From the NCBI RefSeq assembly GCF_008580665.1, contig NZ_BKDJ01000001.1:1-64000 (forward strand): a stretch of DNA of 64,000 nucleotides, in the 5' to 3' direction. Position numbers and translations under genes: made by a program. Positions 55,303 to 62,733 of this stretch are shown one piece after another (within the stretch, counting starts at the first letter, position 1; every line of letters begins with the position of its first letter). This DNA comes from Zafaria cholistanensis (GTDB lineage: Bacteria > Actinomycetota > Actinomycetes > Actinomycetales > Micrococcaceae). A model generated the notes under the pieces. That model saw only the letters and a program-made list of their open reading frames with translations, made no database searches and had not been told where the DNA came from.

Positions 55303-56013
55303 CTAGGTGCCGACGTTCTGTGCGGTGTCCTGGTCCTCATGGGCGCGGGCCAGCGTGAAGCGGTAGCCGACGTTGCGCACGGTGCCGATGAGCTGCTCGT
55401 GGTCGGCGCCGAGCTTGGCGCGCAGGCGCCGCACGTGGACGTCCACGGTGCGGGTGCCGCCGTAGTAGTCGTAGCCCCAGACCTCGTGCAGCAGCTGGTC
55501 GCGGGTGAACACGCGGCCCGGGTGCTGGGCCAGGTACTTGAGGAGCTCGAACTCCTTGTACGTCAGGTTCAGCGGTTCCCCGTGGACCTTCGCGGTGTAG
55601 CTGGCTTCGTCGATGACGACGCCGGCGGCCCGGATCTCGGAGGTGTCGGCCTCGGTCTCGGCCCGGGAGCGCGCGGTGGCCAGGCGCAGCCGCGCCTCGA
55701 CCTCTGCCGGACCGGCGGTGTCCAGCAGGACGTCGTCCGCCTGCCAGAGCGCCGAAACGGCCGCCATGCCGCCCTCGGTGAGCACCAGCAGGATCGGCGC
55801 ATCCAGGCCCGTCGTGCGCAGCAGCTGGCACAGTGAGCGGGATCCGGAGAGGTCCCGGCGCGCGTCGACCATCACGACGTCCGTCTCCCCGGCGTCCAGG
55901 AGGGCCGAGGCCTCGGCCGGAAGGATATGGACGGTGTGGGCCAGGAGCTCAAGGGCAGGCAGAATCTCCACGGATGACCCTGACGCGTTGGTCAGAAGCA
56001 GGATGCTGGCCAT
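55303..56013 (-). CDS. glnR: GlnR-type orphan OmpR-family regulator
   Basis: Response-regulator-like protein (236 aa) with a degenerate receiver domain ([32 protein letters not shown]) and a C-terminal winged helix ([20 protein letters not shown], then [18 protein letters not shown]). In actinobacteria GlnR is an orphan regulator of nitrogen genes that works without phosphorylation in the usual way; the Asp pocket looks incomplete here. No histidine kinase gene is adjacent, and mshD is next to it, as in mycobacteria. GAGGAGG lies 9 bases before the ATG. Nitrogen targets in the window might include the amino-acid transporters; not shown. Confidence 0.88.
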   Translation of the reverse strand: MASILLLTNASGSSVEILPALELLAHTVHILPAEASALLDAGETDVVMVDARRDLSGSRSLCQLLRTTGLDAPILLVLTEGGMAAVSALWQADDVLLDTAGPAEVEARLRLATARSRAETEADTSEIRAAGVVIDEASYTAKVHGEPLNLTYKEFELLKYLAQHPGRVFTRDQLLHEVWGYDYYGGTRTVDVHVRRLRAKLGADHEQLIGTVRNVGYRFTLARAHEDQDTAQNVGT

Positions 56014-56182
56014 TATCGAGACCTCCTCAATAGCCGGGTGGACCAAACGCGCCATTGGGTTCGGGAATCAGCCCCAGTATAGGTTGGCGGGCCCCGGGCC
56101 GGTTGTCCTGCGCGTCATGTACCGGAAACACGGGCTTTGCCTGCGGCGCCGCCACCGCGCGCCCATGAGGCAGGATGGGGGG

Positions 56183-56941
56183 GTGAGGACCAAAACCGTT
56201 GCAGGCTCCGCCCTGGCCGCAGTCGCCCTGATCGTCGCGGCCAGCCAGGTGGGACCGGCCGCCGCTGCACCCGTCGCGGTCTGGGCGCTCGTCTCCGCCC
56301 TGTCGCTGCTCTTCGCGGCCGGCTGGCCCAGGCTTTTCGGCCTGCCCGCCGCAACGCAGATCGCGGCCGTGCTGGGGGCCGCCGGCCTGGCCGCCGCCGC
56401 CGGTGCCGCCCTGGCACCCATGCCGCAGCCCCTTTTCTGGATGGCGCCCGCGGCCGCCGTCGGCCTGATCCTCGCCTTCCTTGTCCAGTTGCTGCGCGGC
56501 ACGGGGGAGAAACTGCGCCTCGAATCCATGCTGTCCTCGGCCACGGGGGCCCTCGTGGTGGCTTCCGGATCCGGGTGGATCGCCCTCGACCGGATCGCCG
56601 GCACCGCGGCGGAGTCCTCCCTCATGGTCGCCGCCGGGGCCTCGATGGCTGCCGCAATCCTGGTGTGCACCATCCGCTGGCCGGACCGCATCGTCGGCCC
56701 CCTCGCGGTCGTTGTCGCGGTCCTCGTGGGGGGCCTGGCCACGCTGGCCTTCGGCACCGCCCCGCTGCTGCCCGCGCTCGCCGTGGGGGCCGTGAGCGGC
56801 GCCGTCATTGCCGGGGTGCGTTCGCTGGTCGTCTCCTCCGGCGGGCCCCGCGGCACCCTGGCGGCCATCGCCACCGGGCTGTGCGCGGTCCTCGGCTCCG
56901 GGACCCTGGCCTATTTCCTCGAACGCCTGCTTCTGGGCTAG
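56183..56941 (+). CDS. Multi-helix membrane protein of unknown function (252 aa)
   Basis: Integral membrane protein with about seven hydrophobic helices separated by short loops, rich in Ala, Gly, Leu and Val. The cytoplasmic loop near residue 105 reads RGTGEKLRLESMLS; the segment LVVSSGGPRGTLAAIA is near the C-terminus. No family recognised; it looks like small permease-like membrane proteins of Micrococcaceae. The GTG start at 56183 follows GGATGGGGGG; an in-frame ATG at 56165 adds six residues. Divergent from glnR. Confidence 0.8.
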   Translation: MRTKTVAGSALAAVALIVAASQVGPAAAAPVAVWALVSALSLLFAAGWPRLFGLPAATQIAAVLGAAGLAAAAGAALAPMPQPLFWMAPAAAVGLILAFLVQLLRGTGEKLRLESMLSSATGALVVASGSGWIALDRIAGTAAESSLMVAAGASMAAAILVCTIRWPDRIVGPLAVVVAVLVGGLATLAFGTAPLLPALAVGAVSGAVIAGVRSLVVSSGGPRGTLAAIATGLCAVLGSGTLAYFLERLLLG

Positions 56942-57013
56942 CGGCTGGGCCGGCGCCGCGCCGGTGTTACGCGCCCACCCGCACGGTGCGCGTCGGCGCC
57001 GTCGGCGTCCGGC

Positions 57014-57019
57014 TAATAT
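57014..57019 (+). promoter_or_regulatory. -10 box of the 39-aa membrane protein gene (leaderless)
   Basis: TAATAT, 7 bases before the ATG at 57027. Confidence 0.5.
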
Positions 57020-57026
57020 GGGAGCC

Positions 57027-57146
57027 ATGGACCACAATTACGTTGCGCTCGAAATCTTCTTCATCAGCCTCCTTGCGGTTGCCAGCCTCGGCATGGCCGG
57101 GTTCGCCGCGCTCGTCGTCGCCCGTCTTTTCAAGGGCCAGAAGTAG
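57027..57146 (+). CDS. Tiny single-helix membrane protein (39 aa)
   Basis: Thirty-nine residues: acidic N-terminus MDHNYVALE, one helix (IFFISLLAVASLGMAGFAALV) and a basic end ARLFKGQK. Positively charged end inside predicts an N-out or anchored form. It has a good -10 box at leaderless distance and the nitrobindin-like gene starts 23 bases after its stop. No family known to me; too short for firm homology. Context and promoter support it as a real gene. Confidence 0.6.
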   Translation: MDHNYVALEIFFISLLAVASLGMAGFAALVVARLFKGQK

Positions 57147-57169
57147 CCGGCTAGCGGCAGGACACCACC

Positions 57170-57769
57170 ATGGCCATTGAGATCCCGACCGACCTGACGC
57201 CGGAACTCGTTCCGCTGTCCTGGTTGCTGGGCACGTGGGAGGGCACCGGACGGCTTGGTGCCGGCGAAGGCGACGACGCCCACTTCTCCCAACGCGTCGT
57301 GTTCTCGCAAAACGGCCTGCCCTACCTCGAGTACCGTGCCGAAAGCTGGCTCGTGGACGAGGACGGGACCCGGCTGCGTCCGCTCACCGTCGAGACCGGC
57401 TTCTGGGCCCTGGACCGGCCCCGCGTAGAGGCGGACGGGGGCCCGGGCATGGTTCCGGCCGACATCGTCCCGGCACTGCGCTCGGCGGACGAGGTCGAGG
57501 AACTCAGGAACGACTCCGGCGGATTCGACATCCAGGTGAACATCGTCCACCCCGGCGGGATCAGCGAACTCTACTACGGGCGGATCAAGGGCCCGCAGAT
57601 CGAGCTCGCCACGGACCTGGTCATGCGCGGCACCAACTCCAAGGACTACGCGTCGGCCACCCGTATCTACGGGCTGGTCAACGGCGACCTCTACTGGCGC
57701 TGGGACGTTGCCGCCGGCGGCAGCGGGCTGGCCGCCCACGCGTCGGCCGCCTTGAAAAAGATCAACTGA
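57170..57769 (+). CDS. Nitrobindin-like heme-binding beta-barrel protein
   Basis: Small beta-barrel protein (199 aa) of the FABP/lipocalin-like nitrobindin family, matching the mycobacterial Rv0813c type. The family start is LVPLSWLLGTWEGTGRLG, followed by FSQRVVFSQNGLPYLEYRAESW and HPGGISELYYGRIKGPQ; the C-terminus ends ASAALKKIN. Nitrobindins bind heme and can isomerise peroxynitrite; the heme His near the C-terminus is present as AAHASAALKK. It lies in the same area as glnR-mshD, as in mycobacteria. ygfZ follows 16 bases later. Confidence 0.88.
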   Translation: MAIEIPTDLTPELVPLSWLLGTWEGTGRLGAGEGDDAHFSQRVVFSQNGLPYLEYRAESWLVDEDGTRLRPLTVETGFWALDRPRVEADGGPGMVPADIVPALRSADEVEELRNDSGGFDIQVNIVHPGGISELYYGRIKGPQIELATDLVMRGTNSKDYASATRIYGLVNGDLYWRWDVAAGGSGLAAHASAALKKIN

Positions 57770-57785
57770 ATCCGAGGGAACCTCC

Positions 57786-58856
57786 ATGCCCCTTCCTTCC
57801 CCGCTCCTTGGGCGCCCCGGCGCCGTCGAGGGCTCCGGAGCCGATGCCGGCGTGGCCGCCCATTACGGTGACCCGCTGCCCGAACAGCGCAGGCTGGAAT
57901 CGGGGCAGGCCGTGGCGGACCTCTCCCACCGCGGAGTCGTCACGGTCACCGGGCCGGATCGCCTTTCCTGGCTGAACTCGCTCTCCACCCAACTCCTGCT
58001 GGGGCTGGCCCCGGGGGAGTCCACGGAAGCACTTTTCCTGAACGTGCAGGGGCGCATCGAGCACGACTGCCGGGTGGTCGACGACGGAGCGGCAACATGG
58101 CTGCTCGTGGAGGGTGCCGAGGCCGCGCCGCTGGCCGCGTGGCTGGATTCGATGCGGTTCATGCTCAGGGTCGAAGTGGCCGACGCCAGCGCCGAATGGG
58201 CCGTCGTGGGGGCCGCCGCCGAGGTTCCACAACTGGCGGGGCGCACCGTGTGGCGGGACCCGTGGCCGGGCGTGGCCCCGGGCGGGTACTCCTACTCCGG
58301 GCCGGAGCATCCGGCGGCCGGACGCGTCTGGCTCGAATACCTGGTTCCCGCCGCGGAACTGGAGGCCGCCGTGGAGGGCCTGCCGCTGGCCGGGACCATG
58401 GCCGTGGAGGCCCTGCGCATTGCCGCCTGGCGCCCCCGGTTGGGCTTTGAGACCGACGATAAGGCCATTCCGCACGAACTGGACCTGCTGCGCACCGCCG
58501 TGCACCTGACCAAGGGCTGCTACAAGGGCCAGGAAACCGTGGCCCGCGTGCACAACCTCGGCCACCCCCCGCGCCGCCTGGTCTTCCTGCACCTGGACGG
58601 CAGCCTGCACACCCTGCCGGGCGTGGGCAGCGACGTCATGCTCGGGGAGAAAGCCGTCGGACGGATCACCTCCGCGGCCCTGCACCACGAGGCCGGACCA
58701 ATCGCGCTGGCGCTCATCAAGCGCAACGTCGATCCCGCCGCGGACCTGGTGGTGGTAGACGGGACGGAGCGCTACGCGGCCGCCCAGCAGGCGATCGTCG
58801 CGCCGGACTCCGGCCAGGTCGTCGGCCGCCAGCAGGGCTTCCTGCGCAAACGCTAG
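57786..58856 (+). CDS. ygfZ: YgfZ folate-binding protein (Fe-S cluster assembly)
   Basis: Protein (356 aa) of the GcvT-like YgfZ family that needs tetrahydrofolate to help maintain certain Fe-S enzymes. The diagnostic motif is KGCYKGQETVARVHNLGHPP near residue 240, with the conserved Cys; the N-terminal domain begins RRLESGQAVADLSHRGVVTV and SWLNSLSTQLL. Length fits the actinobacterial form. GAGGGAACC precedes the ATG; it overlaps no other gene and is co-transcribed with the nitrobindin-like gene. Confidence 0.92.
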   Translation: MPLPSPLLGRPGAVEGSGADAGVAAHYGDPLPEQRRLESGQAVADLSHRGVVTVTGPDRLSWLNSLSTQLLLGLAPGESTEALFLNVQGRIEHDCRVVDDGAATWLLVEGAEAAPLAAWLDSMRFMLRVEVADASAEWAVVGAAAEVPQLAGRTVWRDPWPGVAPGGYSYSGPEHPAAGRVWLEYLVPAAELEAAVEGLPLAGTMAVEALRIAAWRPRLGFETDDKAIPHELDLLRTAVHLTKGCYKGQETVARVHNLGHPPRRLVFLHLDGSLHTLPGVGSDVMLGEKAVGRITSAALHHEAGPIALALIKRNVDPAADLVVVDGTERYAAAQQAIVAPDSGQVVGRQQGFLRKR

Positions 58857-58866
58857 CCCGGGGCGC

Positions 58867-59607
58867 TCAGAAGCGGCGGTCTCCGATGCTGGCAGCGGTC
58901 AGCGAACCGGCCAGCACGAACCCCAGCGTTTGCGCGGTCAGGTGCCCCGCCCGGTTGCTGACTCCGGCACGCCACTGGGGGATGAGGCCCTGCGTGAGCG
59001 CATCGTCGATCGCCACCGCGGTGATGTAGGAGGCCAGTCCGTGCCTGCGCAGCGCGGGCACGGTGAGTGCCGAAAGGTCAGCCACCATTCCCTCCCAGAT
59101 GTCGTATCCGGCGCCGGCCAGCGGCTTATGCCCCTCCTCGGCGAGCAGGGTGAAGGGGTGCTCGCGCGAGGAGAGCCGCACCTCCGCCACGTCGTCGCGC
59201 GGGCACGCCGCTTCCAGTTCGCGCGCGTGGGCGAGGTCGAAGGAGACCACCGTGGATTCGGACTCGGCCACATCCAGCGGCTCGTCCAGGTAGTACAGTG
59301 CGGTTTCGCCCAGGCCACGCGCATGGCTGCCCCCGCCGTGCTCGCGCACCAGCCGCACCAGCGTCGACTCCAGGCCCAGTTCGTCGTCGTCGTACCGTTC
59401 GGCCGCGTCCAGCGCCCATCCCGGCCCGTGCAGCGCGGAGCCGCGCAGCAGGCGCAGGAACCGCACGCTGTCCGCGGTGTCGTCCCGGGCCAGGACACGC
59501 GGGGCCGTTTCGCCCATGGCTGCATAGTGCAGTTCCGCGTCGGGCAGGCCGAACCGCCGTGCCCAGGCGAGCGCGATGATGGCGCGGGTTCCCGTCTCCA
59601 AGTCCAT
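58867..59607 (-). CDS. GNAT-like protein of unknown substrate
   Basis: Protein of 246 aa. The C-terminal third follows a GNAT pattern (VPALRRHGLASYITAVAIDD, then WRAGVSNRAGHLTAQTLGFV), with the Gly-rich acetyl-CoA loop weakened (RRHGLA), so activity is uncertain. The N-terminal part (LETGTRAIIALAWARRFG, DDTADSVRFLRLL) is typical of small actinobacterial GNAT-like proteins. The start is 8 bases after TAGTCT formed at the edge of repeat array C. Convergent with ygfZ. Confidence 0.65.
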   Translation of the reverse strand: MDLETGTRAIIALAWARRFGLPDAELHYAAMGETAPRVLARDDTADSVRFLRLLRGSALHGPGWALDAAERYDDDELGLESTLVRLVREHGGGSHARGLGETALYYLDEPLDVAESESTVVSFDLAHARELEAACPRDDVAEVRLSSREHPFTLLAEEGHKPLAGAGYDIWEGMVADLSALTVPALRRHGLASYITAVAIDDALTQGLIPQWRAGVSNRAGHLTAQTLGFVLAGSLTAASIGDRRF

Positions 59608-59615
59608 AAGATCTA

Positions 59616-59621
59616 AGACTA
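59616..59621 (-). promoter_or_regulatory. -10 box of the GNAT-like gene at the repeat edge
   Basis: TAGTCT on the minus strand, 8 bases before the ATG at 59607; its TAG is the CTA that opens repeat array C. Confidence 0.45.
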
Positions 59622-59731
59622 GCGGCCGAGGGCCCCGCCCCGAACGAAGTGAGGGGTGGGAGGTGGCTAGTCGCTAGCGGCCGAGGGCCCCGCCCCGAAC
59701 GAAGTGAGGGGTGGGAGGTGGCCAGCCGCTA
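59619..59731. repeat. Two tandem 55-bp units (array C)
   Basis: Units start at 59619 and 59674, with few differences; the CTA that would start a third is the pfkA stop codon at 59729-59731 (minus strand). The stop and the -10 TAG of the GNAT-like gene are thus exactly 110 bases (two units) apart. Core blocks are CCGAGGG-CCCCGCCCC, GAGGGGTGGGAGG and CTAG. Same family and same orientation to the downstream gene as arrays A and B. Confidence 0.88.
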
Positions 59732-60757
59732 GCCGAAGAGGACGGCGGCCTCGTCATAGCGGTGCTGCGGCACGCGCTTGAGGTTGTCCAGCGCGTCCAC
59801 GAACGGAACGCGGCAGATGTCGGTGCCCCGCAGGGCCACCATGGTTCCCCATGCCTTGTCGGTGGCCGAATCCACCGCTGCCATCCCCAGCCGGGTGGCC
59901 AGCACGCGGTCGTACGCGGTGGGCACCCCGCCGCGCTGGATATACCCGAGCACGGTTGCACGGGTTTCAAGGCCGGTGGCCTCCTCGATCAGCGGGGCCA
60001 GCCGCTCGCCCACGCCACCGAGCCGGGGCCGGCCGGAGGCGTCGCGGCCGCGGTCCGCATAGGGTTCGAACGAACCCTCCGGGACGAACCCCTCGGCGAC
60101 CACGACCAGCGGGGCGCGGCCGCGTTCGTGCGCCTCGCGGACCCACTGGGTGATCTGCTCCATGCTCAGGGGGTGTTCCGGAATGAGGATGGCATGGGCG
60201 CCTGCCGCCATGCCCGCGTGCAGCGCGATCCAGCCGACGTGGCGGCCCATGACCTCGGCCACCATGCAGCGGTGGTGGGACTCTCCGGTGGTGCGCAGCC
60301 GGTCGATCGCCTCCGTGGCGATCTGGACAGCGGTGTCGAAACCGAAGGTGTAGTCGGTGGCGTCCAGGTCGTTGTCGATGGTCTTGGGGACCCCGACGAT
60401 CGGCAGCCCCGCGTCGGTCAGCTCCTTGGCCCCGGCGAGGGTGCCTTCGCCGCCGATCGCGATCACGGCGTCGACCCCCAGCCGGTCCAGCGTGGCCTGG
60501 ATGTTTTCCGGACCCCCCTGCTCGCCGTCGTAGGGGTTGGTTCGGGACGTGCCCAGGATGGTGCCGCCCTGCTTGGAGATGCCGCGCACCGTGGCGCGCG
60601 GCAGGTCGATGTAATCGCCTTCGACCACTCCGCGCCATCCATCGAGGAACCCCACGAATTCATGCCCGTACCGCTTGATGCCGTTGAGCACCGCTCCGCG
60701 GATCACCGCGTTCAGGCCGGGGCAGTCCCCGCCGCTGGTCATGATTCCAATACGCAT
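59729..60757 (-). CDS. pfkA: 6-phosphofructokinase
   Basis: Glycolytic enzyme (342 aa) phosphorylating fructose 6-phosphate. It has the PFK A-type motifs MTSGGDCPGLNAVIRG, AIGGEGTLAGA, GVPKTIDNDLDATDYTFGFDTA and EVMGRHVGWIALHAG. Gly in GGEGT favours ATP use, while the Lys in PKTIDND is shared with PPi enzymes; the mixed type is common in actinobacteria. The ATG is preceded by weak ribosome sequence. Its stop codon is the end of repeat array C. Confidence 0.94.
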   Translation of the reverse strand: MRIGIMTSGGDCPGLNAVIRGAVLNGIKRYGHEFVGFLDGWRGVVEGDYIDLPRATVRGISKQGGTILGTSRTNPYDGEQGGPENIQATLDRLGVDAVIAIGGEGTLAGAKELTDAGLPIVGVPKTIDNDLDATDYTFGFDTAVQIATEAIDRLRTTGESHHRCMVAEVMGRHVGWIALHAGMAAGAHAILIPEHPLSMEQITQWVREAHERGRAPLVVVAEGFVPEGSFEPYADRGRDASGRPRLGGVGERLAPLIEEATGLETRATVLGYIQRGGVPTAYDRVLATRLGMAAVDSATDKAWGTMVALRGTDICRVPFVDALDNLKRVPQHRYDEAAVLFG

Positions 60758-60868
60758 CGCAGACTCAGCTTTCGTGAGTGGTCGTCGCCCGCACGGGCCG
60801 GTGCCGGGGCACGCCGGTGGGCCCGCCGGTCATGAGTCTAGCCAGCGGGCCCAGCGGCGACCAGCAGG

Positions 60869-61111
60869 TCAGCGCTGGCCGATCAGCCGTTCCAGCACGA
60901 TCGTGCCGTTCTGGTCCGGAATGAGCAGCCACAGCACCAAATACAGCGGGATGCTGACCACCGGCAGCAGGAAGGCCAGCAGCAGGCCGATGCGCACCAG
61001 GGTGACGTCCCAGCCGAACCTGTCGGCGATGCCCCCGGCAATGCCGGCCACCATGCGCTTGGGGCCCCGGCGGAGGGGGAAGGCGCGGAGGGAATTGAAG
61101 AACTTATCCAT
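60869..61111 (-). CDS. Small PspC-domain membrane protein
   Basis: Protein of 80 aa consisting of one PspC domain: RMVAGIAGGIADRFGWDVTLVRIGLL, then a long hydrophobic segment FLLPVVSIPLYLVLWLLIP. PspC domains occur in envelope-stress regulators. It is the most downstream of three minus-strand genes in this PspC cluster and is 38 bases from the next gene. The related domain appears in the neighbour at 61374-62609 and in the kinase at 62734. Confidence 0.85.
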   Translation of the reverse strand: MDKFFNSLRAFPLRRGPKRMVAGIAGGIADRFGWDVTLVRIGLLLAFLLPVVSIPLYLVLWLLIPDQNGTIVLERLIGQR

Positions 61112-61149
61112 GCGTAAAGCCTTTCACGGGGGAGCGGGTGGGGGAACCG

Positions 61150-61377
61150 TTACCGCCGGCTGCGCCGGCCGGCGGCGATGCCACCGATGATCATCGATGC
61201 CCCTGCGAGCACCAGGAGCCCGACGGCGACATACGCCGGGTCGAGCACCAGTTCGAACAGGAGCCCGCCCAGCAGCAGCAGGCCGAGGACCACCGCAACG
61301 GAGCCGAAGACCAGCGTGCCGACCGGCACCCGCGGGGACGCGGGACCGCGCGTTTCGGGAGTGGGGTGTTCGCTCAT
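61150..61377 (-). CDS. Small two-helix membrane protein in the PspC cluster
   Basis: Protein of 75 aa: a Pro/Arg-rich start (SEHPTPETRGPASPRVP), then two hydrophobic segments (VFGSVAVVLGLLLLGGLLF and VGLLVLAGASMIIGGIAAG) and a basic end. No family recognised. Its ATG overlaps the stop of the upstream PspC/LiaF-like gene by four bases, so it is coupled to it. Confidence 0.7.
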   Translation of the reverse strand: MSEHPTPETRGPASPRVPVGTLVFGSVAVVLGLLLLGGLLFELVLDPAYVAVGLLVLAGASMIIGGIAAGRRSRR

Positions 61378-62609
61378 GGAATGACCTGCGCTTCCGCGGT
61401 TTCGACGCTGATGTTGTTGAAGGCACCGTCGATCTCGACGGTGAGGGTCGGTCCGGCCGCGTCCTGGTTCAGGAGGACGTCGCCGCTGCGGCCGATGCCG
61501 GATTGGGTCTGCCGCCCGGTGTCGGTGGCGACCTCCATCGAGTAGAAGGCGCCGTCGCTCGTGACGACCACCGGGATGTTGTCCGGGACCAGCACCTCCA
61601 GCGAGCTGAAGGCTCCGTCCATCCGGACGGTGGTGTCCGTGGAGACCGTGGAGTAGCCCGTGAGGTCCACCGTGCTGCTGGCGAAGACGTTGGTGTAGGA
61701 GTTGCCGTTCCGTTCGCTGATCGGGCTGCCCCACCGCCACTGCGAGGTGTTCAGCGCAGCGCCGGAGGCCAGCACCGTACAGACCAGCAGGGCGATGGTC
61801 AGCCCGGTCAGCGCGCCGCCGGTAGTGTGCCGCAGGGCCGCGGCCACCAGGCCCAGGCCCAGGACCACCAGGGCGGCGGCCAGGGCGACCGGGACGACGA
61901 TCCCGTCCAGTGAGACCATGTTCAGCAGGTTCAGGAGCGCGAGGGTCCCGGCCACCAGCACGGCCACCCCGACGACGACGGCCACGGTGTGGCCGGGCAG
62001 CGAAGGCTGGGGGCGGGGGTGCTTCGCCGGGGTGCGGCCTTCCGGAGTGGTGCCCGTGGTGAACCCGGTGCTCCGTGGAGGCGCGGTGCCTTCCCAGGCC
62101 GGAGCGGGAGCCGGAGCGGGAGCCGGGTTCGGGGACCCGGGGGCGGGCGCCCCGCCACGGGGCCGCTGGCGGGAAGCGACGAACCAGATGATGCCGCCGA
62201 CCACCAGAAGCGTCCACAGGGTGCCGGGCCACCAGCCGCCGTTCCAGTGCCCGAACGGGGTGGGGAAGTCGGCCAGGCCCAGGAGGAAGGCAGCCAGTGC
62301 ACCGGTCATGCCTGCGGTCCAGCGCCCGCGCCCTGCCTCCTGGAGGTGGATGCGGCCGTCCGGCTCCGGCAGCAGGGCCCAGGCAAGCCCGTACAGCAGC
62401 AGCCCGGAGCCGGTGAAGACGGCCAGGACAACGACGAGGCCGCGGGCCAGCAGCGGGTCGATCCCGAAGCGCTGGCCCAGCCCTGCGGCCACGCCGCCGA
62501 TCCAGCGTTCCTGGCTGCGCTGCACGCCCAGGCCGCGGATCCAGCGGAAGAAGCCATGTTCAACAGGTGGGGGTTCAACAGGTGGGGGTTCCACAGGTGC
62601 GGTGTTCAT
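61374..62609 (-). CDS. PspC-domain protein with LiaF-like C-terminus
   Basis: Membrane protein (411 aa). An N-terminal PspC domain (QRSQERWIGGVAAGLGQRFG, LLYGLAWALLPEPDG) is followed by two to four helices, a Pro/Ala-rich linker, and a C-terminal beta-rich region (SSTVDLTGYSTVSTDTTV, GAFSSLEVLVPDNIPVVV, GAFNNISVETAE) resembling the LiaF/DUF2154 type that binds envelope-stress sensors. The ATG at 62609 is preceded by GGGA; ATG 62618 adds three residues. It diverges from the PspC-domain kinase. Confidence 0.8.
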   Translation of the reverse strand: MNTAPVEPPPVEPPPVEHGFFRWIRGLGVQRSQERWIGGVAAGLGQRFGIDPLLARGLVVVLAVFTGSGLLLYGLAWALLPEPDGRIHLQEAGRGRWTAGMTGALAAFLLGLADFPTPFGHWNGGWWPGTLWTLLVVGGIIWFVASRQRPRGGAPAPGSPNPAPAPAPAPAWEGTAPPRSTGFTTGTTPEGRTPAKHPRPQPSLPGHTVAVVVGVAVLVAGTLALLNLLNMVSLDGIVVPVALAAALVVLGLGLVAAALRHTTGGALTGLTIALLVCTVLASGAALNTSQWRWGSPISERNGNSYTNVFASSTVDLTGYSTVSTDTTVRMDGAFSSLEVLVPDNIPVVVTSDGAFYSMEVATDTGRQTQSGIGRSGDVLLNQDAAGPTLTVEIDGAFNNISVETAEAQVIP

Positions 62610-62733
62610 ATGTCCCATCGTTCCCGGCGGCGGGTCCCCCCACCATCGGGGGATCCCCTGAGGCGTCCCTGATCCTTCACCCGGCAACCCGGAAATAGGG
62701 CCCCTGCCTGCCCGGACGTGCTTGGATGGAACC

